A stretch of 64,000 nucleotides of DNA from Humibacillus xanthopallidus (GCF_006717145.1 NZ_VFQF01000003.1:992001-1056000); one strand, 5' to 3'; numbered from the stretch's first letter, positions 16,792 through 25,151 are shown. Notes: a model not told the origin generated them from the letters alone. Translations and numbers: made by a program.

Positions 16792-17139
16792 GCACCCACG
16801 TGCGGGGCGCGCCGGACGGCATACCTCGGTTCGGTCGGGGACCGACCGTGCTGGTGGGCGACCATCTCGCGACAGCGTCGAGAGGCCAGACCTCGCGACG
16901 AAGTTTGGCCTCTCGAGTGAGACGAGGCGGCTGAAAGTGGCCTCTTGACGGGGGGAAATGGCGGGTCGCTTGGCAGCACCCACGTGCGGGGCGCGGCGGA
17001 CGGCATACCTCGGTTCGGTCGGGGACCGACCGTGCTGGTGGGCGACCATCTCGCGACAGCGTCGAGAGGCCAGACCTCGCGACGAAGTCTGGCCTCTCGA
17101 GTGAGACGAGGCGGCAGAAAGTGGCCTCTCGACGGGGGG
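16792..17139. repeat. Two 164-bp direct repeats carrying reverse R1-type units
   Basis: Copies at about 16792-16955 and 16976-17139 are nearly identical (offset 184). Each contains a GTATGCCG octamer in reverse, an inverted pair TCGAGAGGCCAGAC / GTTTGGCCTCTCGA (right arm varies), and two reverse-oriented R1 ends spaced exactly 32 bases (16917/16949 and 17101/17133). Together with the forward units at 16572-16755, the region could fold into a large hairpin between the convergent genes. Confidence 0.88.
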
Positions 17140-17148
17140 AGGTGCGAG

Positions 17149-18363
17149 TCAGGCGTCGCCGACGGTGACGGCCTCCGCCTCGAGGCGCGAGCCGACCGGC
17201 TCCGCGCCGTGGTCGGGCTCGGCGTCGAGAGCCGAGATGAGGCGGCGGGCGGTGAGCAGCACGACGACCGCGAGCACAACGGCAGCGGATCCGACCCAGA
17301 AGGGGAGGTGGATCGACTTCTCGCCGAGCGTGCCGGCCAGCCACGGCGCGACCGCGCCACCGCTGAAGCGGACGAAGCTGTATGCCGCCGACGCGACGCC
17401 ACGCTCAACCGGGGAGATCTTCATGACCGTCTCGGTGATGAGCGTGTTGTTGATGCCGAGGAAGGCACCCGAGACGACGACCCCGACGATGAGCACCGTC
17501 TTGTTGTCGGTGCCGATGGCCATGATCGCGAGGATGATCGCGAAGCCGAGCAGCGCCCCGACGATGCCGGGGAGCGTGCCAAAGCGACGCTGGATGACGG
17601 GTGCGACGAAGACGGACGTGATGGCGAGGAGCAGGCCCCAGCCGAAGAAGATGAAGCCGATCTCGCGGGCGCCCATGGCCAGGGGGAACGGCGTGAAGGC
17701 GAGCAGCGTGAAGAAGCCGAAGTTGTAGAGCAATGCCGTGATGCCGACGGTGAGCAGGCCGCGGTGGCCGAGGGCGCGCAGCGGCGCCGTGATCGACGTC
17801 GGGTGCTCGGCGCGCGGCGTGGCGGGGAGCGTCGTCACGGTCGCGATGAAGGCGATGGCCATGAGCAGCGCGACGCCGTAGAACGGCCAGCGCCACGAGA
17901 TGCCGCCGAGCCAGCCACCGAGGAGCGGACCGGTCGCGATGCCGACCCCGAGGGCGGCCTCGTAGAGGATGATCGCCTGCTTCACCGAGCCCGACGCGGC
18001 GTTGACGATCGTCGCGAGGGCGGTCGCGATGAAGAGGGCGTTGCCGAGGCCCCAGAGGGCGCGGAAGGCGACGATGCCGCCGACGGTGTCCTGGCTGCCC
18101 GCGAGGGCGGAGCCGACGATGATGAGGGCGAGCCCGACGAGGAGCGTGCGCTTCGCGCCGATGCGGCTGCTGACCCACCCGGTGCCGAGCATCGCGACGC
18201 CCATGACGGCGAGGTAGCTGGTGAAGAGCAGCGAGACCTGCGACGGGCCGGCTCCCAGCTCATCCGCGATCGGCTTGAGGATGGGGTCGACGAGGCCGAT
18301 GCCCATGAAGGAGATCACGCAGGCGAAGGCGATCGACCAGACGGTCTTGGGTTGACGCCACAT
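17149..18363 (-). CDS. MFS drug-type exporter (DHA1-like)
   Basis: This 404-residue, twelve-helix MFS transporter resembles DHA1 drug:proton antiporters. It starts MWRQPKTVWSIAFACVISFM and has motif A as GTGWVSSRIGAKRTLLVG. The helix-5 motif C-like region reads ALGVGIATGPLLGGWLGG, a hallmark of antiporters. The C-terminal tail is acidic. The gene follows a MarR regulator by 7 bases on the same strand, so the pair is an operon in which MarR should sense the exported compound. The substrate is unknown. Confidence 0.87.
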   Translation of the reverse strand: MWRQPKTVWSIAFACVISFMGIGLVDPILKPIADELGAGPSQVSLLFTSYLAVMGVAMLGTGWVSSRIGAKRTLLVGLALIIVGSALAGSQDTVGGIVAFRALWGLGNALFIATALATIVNAASGSVKQAIILYEAALGVGIATGPLLGGWLGGISWRWPFYGVALLMAIAFIATVTTLPATPRAEHPTSITAPLRALGHRGLLTVGITALLYNFGFFTLLAFTPFPLAMGAREIGFIFFGWGLLLAITSVFVAPVIQRRFGTLPGIVGALLGFAIILAIMAIGTDNKTVLIVGVVVSGAFLGINNTLITETVMKISPVERGVASAAYSFVRFSGGAVAPWLAGTLGEKSIHLPFWVGSAAVVLAVVVLLTARRLISALDAEPDHGAEPVGSRLEAEAVTVGDA

Positions 18364-18370
18364 GAGGTGG

Positions 18371-18829
18371 TCATCCGTCCTTTCGGGTGGGGTGCGATGG
18401 GGGCTCGGCGGCGGCGGCGAGCAGCTCGTCCAGCACGTCGATGGCGACCCGGACCCGCGCGAGCGCGGTCGCGTCGAGGCCGTCGAGTGCCGGCGCGAGC
18501 ACGGCGACCCGAGCGCGGCGGACGTCCTCGAGGGCGTCCTTGCCGGCCGGGCTGAGCGAGACGAGGCTCGCCCGGGCGTCGTCGGGGTCGACGGCGCGCT
18601 CGACCCAGCCCGCCGCCTCGAGGCGGTGCAGCTGGGTCGTGATCGAGGGTTGGCTGCTGTGGTCAGCGGCGGCGAGCGCGCTGACCCGCGACGGGCCGAG
18701 CTCGTCGAGCAGGGCGAGCAGCCGGGCCTGGGCGAACGGCACGTCGAACGAGGCGTGTCGGCTGGCCCAGCGAGAGAGGCGCGCAGCCGAGCGCAGCAGC
18801 TCGTTGCCCAGGCTCGTCGGTTCGGTCAC
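18371..18829 (-). CDS. MarR-family transcriptional regulator
   Basis: This 152-residue winged-helix regulator has the MarR layout: an N-terminal dimer helix (LGNELLRSAARLSRWASRHA), HTH residues SRVSALAAADHSSQPSITTQ, and the wing DPDDARASLVSLSPAGKDAL. A C-terminal dimer helix ends ELLAAAAEPP. GTG 18829 is chosen because the upstream in-frame residues (MICIGYLCNLGR) come from the AT-rich promoter and operator. A palindrome lies 14-28 bases upstream of this start. It is co-transcribed with the MFS exporter and probably represses itself and the pump until a ligand binds. Confidence 0.87.
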   Translation of the reverse strand: MTEPTSLGNELLRSAARLSRWASRHASFDVPFAQARLLALLDELGPSRVSALAAADHSSQPSITTQLHRLEAAGWVERAVDPDDARASLVSLSPAGKDALEDVRRARVAVLAPALDGLDATALARVRVAIDVLDELLAAAAEPPSHPTRKDG

Positions 18830-18842
18830 TCGTCCCAAATTA

Positions 18843-18857
18843 CATAGATAACCTATG
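18843..18857 (-). promoter_or_regulatory. Likely MarR operator
   Basis: CATAG-N5-CTATG lies in the only AT-rich stretch here, just upstream of the marR start and over the expected core promoter. Its position is consistent with autorepression by the adjacent regulator. Confidence 0.55.
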
Positions 18858-18884
18858 CATATCAAGTCAGGACAGCCGCGGGCA

Positions 18885-18910
18885 GCCGACGAACTGCTCT
18901 TTCGATTGGG
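18885..18910. repeat. Single copy of dispersed repeat R2
   Basis: This copy contains ACGAACTGCTCTTTCGATT. It matches the R2 copies at 46671-46763 and those inside the methyltransferase gene at 38494-38646 (reverse orientation). It stands between marR and the LLM oxidoreductase gene. Confidence 0.8.
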
Positions 18911-18941
18911 TCGTGATCGGCGACGGGGCTGGTCGGCAGGG

Positions 18942-19871
18942 TCAGGGCATCTGGCGCAGGACTCCGTCGGCGATGTCGGAGAGGTGGTCGAGGTCTGACA
19001 GGTCGAGAACCTGGAGGTAGAGCCGCTCGGCTCCGACCTCGGCGAAGGTGCCGATCCGGTCGACGACCTCGTCGGCGGACCCCGCGAGCCCGTTGGCGCG
19101 CAGCTCGTCGAGATCGCGTCCGATGGCCGCGGCCCGCCGGGCCAGGGTGGCCTCGTCGTTGCCCAGGCAGACCACCTGCGCAGCCGACAGGGTCAGCGTC
19201 GCGGGGTCACGTCCGGCGTCGCGGGCCACCTCACGGACCCGTTCGAAGAGCCGGCCGGAGTCGGCGGCCGACGCGAAAGCGGCATTGAACTCGGCGGCAT
19301 ACCGGACGGCGAGAGCGGGGGTGCGGCGCTTGCCCCCACCGCCGATGATGATGGGCACGCCGCCCTGCTGGACCGGCTTCGCGAGCGCGGGCGAGTCGAC
19401 GATCGGGTAGTGGGAACCGTTGTGGCTGAAGGTTTCTCCCGGTTGCGTCGCCCACAGGCCAGTGATGACCGCGAGCTGTTCCTCGAGGCGGTCGAAGCGC
19501 TCGCCGAGCGGCGGGAAGGGGATGCCGTATGCCGTGTGCTCGGCTTCGAACCACCCCGCACCGAGGCCGAGCTCGACCCGACCGCCGCTCATCTGGTCGA
19601 CGCCGGCGACCTGGACGGCCAGCGGCCCCGGGTAGCGGAAGGTGGCCGAGGTGACGAGAGTGCCGAGACGGATCGTCGAGGTGTCGCGGGCGAGTCCCGC
19701 AAGCGTGGTCCAGGCGTCGGTCGGGCCGGCGCCGCCGTCGCCGCCCATGTGCAGGTAGTGGTCGGAGCGGAAGAAGCCGTCGAAGCCGAGGTCCTCGGCC
19801 GTGCGGGCGACCGCGAGCAGGTCGTCGTAGGTGGCGCCCTGCTGGGGCTCGGTGAAGATGCGCAGGTCCAT
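18942..19871 (-). CDS. LLM-class F420-dependent oxidoreductase
   Basis: This 309-residue luciferase-like TIM-barrel protein matches the F420-dependent branch (TIGR03560-like). It starts MDLRIFTEPQQGATYDDLLA and has FDGFFRSDHYLHM, a strand-2/3 region typical of F420 enzymes. It also has IRLGTLVTSATFRYPGPLA, ELGLGAGWFEAEHTAYGIPF and VPIIIGGGGKRRTPALAVRY for cofactor phosphate contacts. ATG 19871 is preferred over ATG 19880 because AGGA sits 8 bases before it. It is followed by the R2 repeat and marR on the same strand. The substrate is unknown. Confidence 0.87.
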   Translation of the reverse strand: MDLRIFTEPQQGATYDDLLAVARTAEDLGFDGFFRSDHYLHMGGDGGAGPTDAWTTLAGLARDTSTIRLGTLVTSATFRYPGPLAVQVAGVDQMSGGRVELGLGAGWFEAEHTAYGIPFPPLGERFDRLEEQLAVITGLWATQPGETFSHNGSHYPIVDSPALAKPVQQGGVPIIIGGGGKRRTPALAVRYAAEFNAAFASAADSGRLFERVREVARDAGRDPATLTLSAAQVVCLGNDEATLARRAAAIGRDLDELRANGLAGSADEVVDRIGTFAEVGAERLYLQVLDLSDLDHLSDIADGVLRQMP

Positions 19872-19904
19872 GGCGCCCATCCTGCCCGAGTCCTGCCGGA
19901 GGGC

Positions 19905-20582
19905 TCAGCGCGCGACGATCCCGTCTACGACGACGTCGAGCATCGGCGTGACGTCGAGATCGGTGCAGCTCGAGTCGGCTACCGTCGCGACCCCGCTCAC
20001 GAGACGCATGACGTTGACGGGGTCGACGGAGGGGCGCAGGTCGCCGCGCGCCTCGAGGTGGTCGATGACGCGCCGGTTGGCGTCCGCCATCACCTGGCAC
20101 TTGCGATACATCGGCGAGGCGGGGTCGTCCATGGCCGCCGCGATCTTGCTCGCGGCGCCGCGGTGCAGCGTGATGTGCTCGATGAAGTGCTCGAACCAGT
20201 CCGACAGCATCTCGCGCGCGGGAAGGCCGGTCGCGATGGCGGCGTCGGCGTCGGCCGACACCCGGTCGGTCCAGTCCTGCAAGAGGCCGTCGACGAGGGC
20301 CTCGCGGGTGGGGAAGTGGCGGTAGAGGGTGCCCGGACCCACTCCGGCACGCTTCGCGATCTCGTCGAGCGAGGCGTCCGTGCCGCGCTCCGTGAAGACG
20401 ATGCGGGCCGTCGCAAGGATCTTGTCGTAGTTGCGCCGGGCATCGGCGCGCATCGGCCGAGCCGGCTTCTGAGGACCCTCCTGGAGCGCAGAGCCAGCCG
20501 AATCCGCCTGAGCAGCAAAGGATCCCGGCGACGATGCAGGCGTCGCCTCGGCAACCGCCTTGGCAGCTTCGGGGGGCGTCAC
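19905..20582 (-). CDS. TetR-family regulator of the divergent efflux operon
   Basis: This 225-residue TetR regulator has an Ala/Pro-rich N-terminal extension of about 45 residues, then the DNA-binding domain (ARRNYDKILATARIVFTERG, SLDEIAKRAGVGPGTLYRHF). A ligand-binding domain follows with SDWFEHFIEHITLHRGAASK. The start is GTG 20582, preceded by AAGGAG at 8-base spacing; longer frames run through the operator region. Two palindromes upstream and the divergent small ORF plus MFS pump give the classic TetR-repressor and efflux layout. It likely represses both directions until the pump substrate binds. Confidence 0.88.
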   Translation of the reverse strand: MTPPEAAKAVAEATPASSPGSFAAQADSAGSALQEGPQKPARPMRADARRNYDKILATARIVFTERGTDASLDEIAKRAGVGPGTLYRHFPTREALVDGLLQDWTDRVSADADAAIATGLPAREMLSDWFEHFIEHITLHRGAASKIAAAMDDPASPMYRKCQVMADANRRVIDHLEARGDLRPSVDPVNVMRLVSGVATVADSSCTDLDVTPMLDVVVDGIVAR

Positions 20583-20603
20583 AGGAAAGCTCCTTGCTAA
20601 AAC

Positions 20604-20616
20604 GGAGACAGTCTCC
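20604..20616. promoter_or_regulatory. TetR operator candidate 1
   Basis: GGAGAC-A-GTCTCC is a perfect 13-base palindrome between the TetR gene and the divergent efflux operon, 22 bases upstream of the TetR start. A flanking A/T extension is present on both sides. Confidence 0.7.
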
Positions 20617-20637
20617 ATATAGTCGGTCAGGCAGAAC

Positions 20638-20652
20638 CGGAGTGGCTCTCCG
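20638..20652. promoter_or_regulatory. TetR operator candidate 2
   Basis: CGGAG-N5-CTCCG is a second palindrome sharing the GGAG/CTCC core with the first, 34 bases away. It is close to the likely promoter of the small ORF and MFS gene (TTAATC at about 20653). Confidence 0.55.
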
Positions 20653-20695
20653 TTAATCGTACAGCCGACCGTCGTCACAGAGGAGTCCGGCAGCC

Positions 20696-20899
20696 ATGAC
20701 CACCACGATCCGCCCCACCCGACAGGCCCAGCGCGTCCACATGTCGCACCTCGCGACGACGCACCGCGCGCCCCTCGTGCCGCGCCGCCCGCGCTCCGCC
20801 GGCCCGCGCCCCACGTCCTTCATCCCGATGGCCCGCGAGCCGCTCGCCGACGCGACGCCGCACCAGCACTCCGACCACTCCGACCACGACGAACACTGA
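20696..20899 (+). CDS. Small basic protein with His/Asp-rich tail, upstream of the MFS pump
   Basis: This 67-residue ORF starts at ATG 20696 with AGGAG ten bases upstream. It is Arg/Pro/Thr-rich, without a membrane helix, and ends HQHSDHSDHDEH, which could bind a metal. Its stop lies 8 bases before the MFS start, and the GAGG ribosome site for the MFS overlaps the stop, so translation of the two is probably coupled. It belongs to no family I recognise. It may be a real small protein or a coding leader controlling pump translation. Confidence 0.5.
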   Translation: MTTTIRPTRQAQRVHMSHLATTHRAPLVPRRPRSAGPRPTSFIPMAREPLADATPHQHSDHSDHDEH

Positions 20900-20907
20900 G
20901 GCACCAG

Positions 20908-22455
20908 ATGTCGACCAGCACCACCTCCGCTGCGGTCGCCGCAGCACCCACGCCACCCTCGACCACCTCCTCGACTACCTCCTCGACCACCCCCTCGGAC
21001 GCGGGCGCCCGACGGTCAGCGATCGGCCTCGGGGTCGTCCTCGTCGCCCAGCTCATGCTCGTGCTCGACGCGACCGTCGTGAACGTCGCCCTCCCGCACA
21101 TCCAGACCGACCTCGGCTTCACCCCCGCCGGACTGTCCTGGGTGCTCAACGCCTACACCCTCGCCTTCGGCGGCCTGCTGCTGCTCGGCGGCCGACTCGG
21201 TGACGTCTTCGGGCGCCTGCGCAGCTTCGAGATCGGCCTCGCGATCTTCACCGTCGCGAGCCTGCTGGGCGGCCTCGCGACCACCCCGGCCTGGCTCATC
21301 GCGGCCCGCACGCTCCAGGGCGTCGGCGCGGCGCTCGCTGCCCCGAGTGTCCTCGCCCTCGTCACCACGAGCGCCCGGAACGAGGCCGCCCGCAACCGCG
21401 GTCTCGCCCTCTTCACCGCCGTGTCGTCGGCCGGCGCCTCCATCGGGCTGCTGCTCGGGGGAGCCCTCACCGACTTCGTGAGCTGGCACTGGACGCTCTT
21501 CGTCAACGTGCCGATCGGCGCGGTCGTGCTCGTGCTCGCCCGTCGCTTCGTCACCGAGACACCACGCGTGCGGGCTCGCTTCGACGTCGTCGGAGCGGTC
21601 ACCGCGACGCTCGGCTCGGTCTCGGTCGTCCACGGCTTCATCAGCGCCGCCGACCGCGGCTGGAGCTCGCCGATCACCCTCGCGTCGTTCGTCGTCGGGC
21701 TGGCGCTCCTCGCCCTCTTCGTGCGCACGGAGGGTCGCGTCGCCGCTCCGCTGCTGCCCCTCGGCCTCGTCCGGGAGCGCTCGCGCGCCGGGGCGCTCGT
21801 GCTCATGGCGCTCGTCGTCGGCGCGCAGTTCTCGACGTTCTTCCTCGTGACGCAGTACCTCCAGCTGGTCCTCGGCTTCAGCCCGGTCGCGACCGGCGCG
21901 GCGTTCCTCCCGCTCAGCCTCGCGATCTTCGCGACGTCGCGGGTCAGCGCGCGCCTCGTGGCCCTCGTCGGGCCCCGCCCGCTGCTCCTCGTCGGCACCC
22001 TCGGGCTCACCGCGAGCTTCGTGTGGCTGAGCAGCATCACGACGACGAGCACGTATGCCGCCCACCTCCTCGGTGCTCTCGTGCTCAATGGCGTCTCGGC
22101 GGCGCTCGTCTTCATGCCGGTCACGGTCATCGTGCTCGGCGGGGTCGACCGCTCGCAGGCTGGCACGGTCTCGGGTCTGCTCCAGACGTCGCAGCAGCTG
22201 GGCGGCGCCGTGGGTCTGGCCGCGATCGTGAGCGTCTATGCGTCACAGGCGGTTCCGGGCCAGTTCGTGCCCGGCGTCGAGCCGGCCTTCCTCACCTCGG
22301 CCGTCTTCACGTCGACGGCCCTGCTGGTCGCGGTCTTCGTGCTCCGGCCACGCCGTCAGGCCCCCGATGAGATCTCCAAGCGACCGGCCGGCCGGCATCA
22401 ACTGGCGGATCACCAGGTGTCTGGTGTTGCTCTGACAGCACCGAACGCCGACTGA
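20908..22455 (+). CDS. DHA2-family (14-TM) MFS drug efflux transporter
   Basis: This 515-residue EmrB/QacA-type exporter has a Ser/Thr/Pro-rich cytoplasmic N-terminus of ~35 residues, then fourteen predicted helices. The DHA2 motifs are LDATVVNVALPHIQTDLGF in helix 1, LLGGRLGDVFGRLR (motif A), and GASIGLLLGGALTDFVSWHW (motif C). The last ~22 residues (GRHQLADHQVSGVALTAPNA) are encoded by the first unit of a 92-bp tandem repeat, so that tail is probably strain-variable and not ancestral. Control by the divergent TetR through two palindromes is likely. The substrate is unknown. Confidence 0.9.
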   Translation: MSTSTTSAAVAAAPTPPSTTSSTTSSTTPSDAGARRSAIGLGVVLVAQLMLVLDATVVNVALPHIQTDLGFTPAGLSWVLNAYTLAFGGLLLLGGRLGDVFGRLRSFEIGLAIFTVASLLGGLATTPAWLIAARTLQGVGAALAAPSVLALVTTSARNEAARNRGLALFTAVSSAGASIGLLLGGALTDFVSWHWTLFVNVPIGAVVLVLARRFVTETPRVRARFDVVGAVTATLGSVSVVHGFISAADRGWSSPITLASFVVGLALLALFVRTEGRVAAPLLPLGLVRERSRAGALVLMALVVGAQFSTFFLVTQYLQLVLGFSPVATGAAFLPLSLAIFATSRVSARLVALVGPRPLLLVGTLGLTASFVWLSSITTTSTYAAHLLGALVLNGVSAALVFMPVTVIVLGGVDRSQAGTVSGLLQTSQQLGGAVGLAAIVSVYASQAVPGQFVPGVEPAFLTSAVFTSTALLVAVFVLRPRRQAPDEISKRPAGRHQLADHQVSGVALTAPNAD

Positions 22456-22651
22456 TCGCCCAGTTGATCCACGTCGGTGCTCGTCGGCATCAACTGGCGG
22501 ATCACCAGGTGTCTGGTGTTGCTCTGACAGCACCGAACGCCGACTGATCGCCCAGTTGATCCACGTCGGTGCTGGTCGGCATCAACTGGCGGATCACCAG
22601 GTGTCTGGTGTTGCTCTGACAGCACCGAACGCCGACTGATCGCCCAGTTGA
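22393..22651. repeat. 92-bp tandem repeat, three copies, hairpin-forming
   Basis: Units start at 22393, 22485 and 22577 (exact period 92) and are almost identical; the third lacks its last ~18 bases. Within each unit ATCAACTGGCGGATC is nearly complementary to GATCGCCCAGTTGAT at the other end, and an inner CACCAGG/CTGGTG hairpin is present. The first unit overlaps the 3' end and stop of the MFS gene. It fills most of the 309-base gap before the pyrophosphatase gene. Confidence 0.95.
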
Positions 22652-22684
22652 CCGAACCGCTCGGGACCAGTCACAACCGCCAGA

Positions 22685-22727
22685 CACGAACGCAGCCCCG
22701 TCACCAGGTGACGGGGCTGCGTTCGTG
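22685..22727. terminator. Very long perfect hairpin (bidirectional terminator)
   Basis: Two exactly complementary 21-base arms (first arm begins CACGAACGCAGCCCC) flank a single A. It lies between the convergent MFS and ppa genes and should terminate both. Confidence 0.88.
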
Positions 22728-22764
22728 CGGCAGGGCGGCATACCTGCCGGCTTGGCCTCGCGGG

Positions 22765-23283
22765 TCAGTGGCCCTCGGGCATGGCCCAGCGGGCGGTCGA
22801 GGTGCCCTGCTCCTTGGCGCGCGCGAACGCCTCGCCGATGATCGTCTCGGCGTCGGCACAGTCGCCCCACTCGGAGGCGTCGACGTGCTTGCCGGGCTCG
22901 AGGTCCTTGTAGCGCTCGAAGAAGTGCTGGATCTCGCCGCGGATGAACTCGCTGACGTCCTGGATGTCGCGCACGTCCGCCCAGCGCGGGTCGACGGGCA
23001 CGCAGAGCACCTTGTCGTCGCCACCGGCCTCGTCGGTCATGTGGAAGATCCCGATGGGTCGCGCCTTGACGACGACGCCGGGGAAGACGGGCTCGGGCAG
23101 CAGCACGAGCGCGTCGAGCGGGTCGCCGTCCTCACCGAGGGAGTCCTCGATGTAGCCGTAGTCCGCGGGGTAGGCCATCGGGGTGAAGAGGTAGCGGTCG
23201 AGCCGGATGCGTCCGGTCTCGTGGTCGACCTCGTACTTGTTGCGCTGTCCGCGCGGGATCTCGATGGTGACGTCGAACTCCAC
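22765..23283 (-). CDS. ppa: Inorganic pyrophosphatase
   Basis: This 172-residue family I soluble pyrophosphatase hydrolyses PPi to phosphate and so drives biosynthesis. The signature [20 protein letters not shown] contains the metal-binding aspartates. [20 protein letters not shown] at the N-terminus and [13 protein letters not shown] complete the active site. Length and order match bacterial Ppa. As in M. tuberculosis, it is divergent from the D-alanyl-D-alanine carboxypeptidase gene, with a ~180-base shared upstream region. Confidence 0.97.
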   Translation of the reverse strand: MEFDVTIEIPRGQRNKYEVDHETGRIRLDRYLFTPMAYPADYGYIEDSLGEDGDPLDALVLLPEPVFPGVVVKARPIGIFHMTDEAGGDDKVLCVPVDPRWADVRDIQDVSEFIRGEIQHFFERYKDLEPGKHVDASEWGDCADAETIIGEAFARAKEQGTSTARWAMPEGH

Positions 23284-23464
23284 GGCTGTCCCTTCTCGGG
23301 TGCTTCAGGTGCTTCGGGTGGCTACGGCTGACTCTGCGCGACGCGTTCGAGCGCGTCTGCGCGGCGCGCGTGCGGGAGCTCACGGCCGCGGCTGACAGAA
23401 TCGTCCGCGACAGTGTGGCAGCAAGGTGCGGCCTCGCGCGAAACAACGACGGACGGGGGTGGGC

Positions 23465-25024
23465 ATGACGACGTCGCCGAGCGACCCGGGCCCCCCGGTC
23501 CGCGGCCTCACCTACACGATGGCCACGATCCTCTCGGTCCTCACCATCCTGCTGGGGTATGCCGTCCTCGACGTCGCAGACGCCGCCCCCGGAGTGCTGA
23601 CGCTGACCGCCGCCCCACCGCCCGCCCCGACGGAGACCCCGGGCACCCGCACGCTGCCCGTCGTGCCGCAGCCGACCCCGTCGACGTCGGTGGGGGAGCC
23701 GTTGCCGCCGCTCGCGGGCGACGCCGAGGCGCCGACCGCTGACGGGGTTGCGCGGGCTCTGCGTCCGGTGGTGGCGCGCCCGGCCCTCGCCGACTCGGCC
23801 CTCGTCGTGCGTGACGGGCAGACCGGCGAGGTGCTGTTCGACGCGGGCGGCTCGGAGCTGCGCATCCCGGCCTCGACGACCAAGCTGCTCTCGGCGGCCG
23901 CGGTCGGCCAGGCCTTCGCGCCGGACGCCACGCTGCAGACCGTCGTGCAGCGCGGGGCGGCCGACGACGAGATCGTGCTCGTTGCCGGTGGCGACTCCCT
24001 CATCAACCCCGGCAAGGGCGACCCGGAGGCCGTCGCCGGCCGCGCCGGGCTCTCGGACCTCTCCGACCAGGTGACCGCGGCCCTCAAGAAGGCGGGCGTG
24101 CGCGCCGTCACCCTGCGCGTCGACGAGAGCTACGCCTACGGCCCCGGGGTGGCGCCGACGTGGGACCCGAGCTTCCGGCCCTCCGGCATCACCGGCGCGG
24201 TGGCGATGCTCGGGCTCTCGAGCCAGCGTGCCACCGGGGGGCGGGTGGGGCCGGCCGACCCGGTCGCGGCCGTGCGCGACCTCTTCGTCCGCCAGCTCGA
24301 ACGGCGAGGGATCGACGTCACCCTCGCTCCTCGCGACACCCCGTCCGTGACGGCGCCGACCGCCCCCACCGGCACGGCCGGAACGACTGGGACGGCCACC
24401 CCGGCCACGCCGACGACGGCGCCGACCACAACGACCACGACGCCACCGGCAACCGGCCCGGGCTCGGTCCTGGGGCGGATCGTCTCGGCCCCGGTGCGCG
24501 ACCAGCTCGCGCTCGCCCTCACCGACTCCGACAACGCCCTGACCGAGATCCTCGCCCGGCAGGCCTCCTTCCGTTCGGGGGGTGGCACGACCTTCGCCGA
24601 CACCGGAGCCTGGGTCGTCTCGCAGGTCGCCGCCCTCGGGCTCGACACGACGGGGGTGGTCCTGCGCGACGCGAGCGGGCTCTCCCGCGAGAACCGCGTG
24701 CGGGCTGATCTGCTGACCCGCATCCTCGTGCTCGGCTACGACGGCAAGCACGCGGTGCTTCGCCGGGCCCTCGACGGGCTGCCCATCGGTGGCCTCACGG
24801 GCACGCTCGACGACCGCTTCACGGGGGCCGACTCCGACGCCGCGGGCCGCGCCCGGGCCAAGACCGGCACCCTGACGGGCGCCAACGCCCTCGCCGGAAG
24901 CGTCGTCGACGACGACGGGCGCCTGCTCGTCTTCGCGGGTATGGTCGCCGGCGCGGGAACCACCGAGGCGCGTGCCGCGTTGGACCGATTTGTAGCGACT
25001 CTCGCCGCCTGCGGGTGTCGCTGA
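23465..25024 (+). CDS. dacB: D-alanyl-D-alanine carboxypeptidase/endopeptidase (PBP4 family)
   Basis: This 519-residue peptidoglycan enzyme trims or cuts stem-peptide cross-links outside the membrane. It has one N-terminal membrane helix (ATILSVLTILLGYAVLDV), a Pro/Thr linker, and a class-C penicillin-binding domain. The catalytic motifs are STTK in ASTTKLLSAA, SDN in LTDSDNALTE, and KTG in RAKTGTLTGANALAG. A Thr/Pro/Ala-rich insertion of ~45 residues (TATPATPTTAPTTTTTTPP) interrupts the domain before the SDN region. ATG 23465 is chosen, following GGGGGTGGG. Synteny with M. tuberculosis Rv3627c supports the call. Confidence 0.9.
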   Translation: MTTSPSDPGPPVRGLTYTMATILSVLTILLGYAVLDVADAAPGVLTLTAAPPPAPTETPGTRTLPVVPQPTPSTSVGEPLPPLAGDAEAPTADGVARALRPVVARPALADSALVVRDGQTGEVLFDAGGSELRIPASTTKLLSAAAVGQAFAPDATLQTVVQRGAADDEIVLVAGGDSLINPGKGDPEAVAGRAGLSDLSDQVTAALKKAGVRAVTLRVDESYAYGPGVAPTWDPSFRPSGITGAVAMLGLSSQRATGGRVGPADPVAAVRDLFVRQLERRGIDVTLAPRDTPSVTAPTAPTGTAGTTGTATPATPTTAPTTTTTTPPATGPGSVLGRIVSAPVRDQLALALTDSDNALTEILARQASFRSGGGTTFADTGAWVVSQVAALGLDTTGVVLRDASGLSRENRVRADLLTRILVLGYDGKHAVLRRALDGLPIGGLTGTLDDRFTGADSDAAGRARAKTGTLTGANALAGSVVDDDGRLLVFAGMVAGAGTTEARAALDRFVATLAACGCR

Positions 25025-25151
25025 GCGAGCGCGGGCAGTACGAGGCGTCCGACCGCACCACCAGAGCGAAGCACCAGATCGCACGACCAGACCGCAGCAC
25101 CAGATCCACGACAGAGCCGTCAGGACCCATGAGGGCACCGGGAGGACTGGC

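Noticed and set aside
20638-20678. Longer TetR N-terminus starting near 20678.
   Set aside because: It would translate the operators and promoter. GTG 20582 has a much better ribosome-binding site.
25025-25151. Imperfect GCACCAGATC repeats between dacB and the DUF2342 gene.
   Set aside because: Only two short copies, probably chance in a low-complexity leader.
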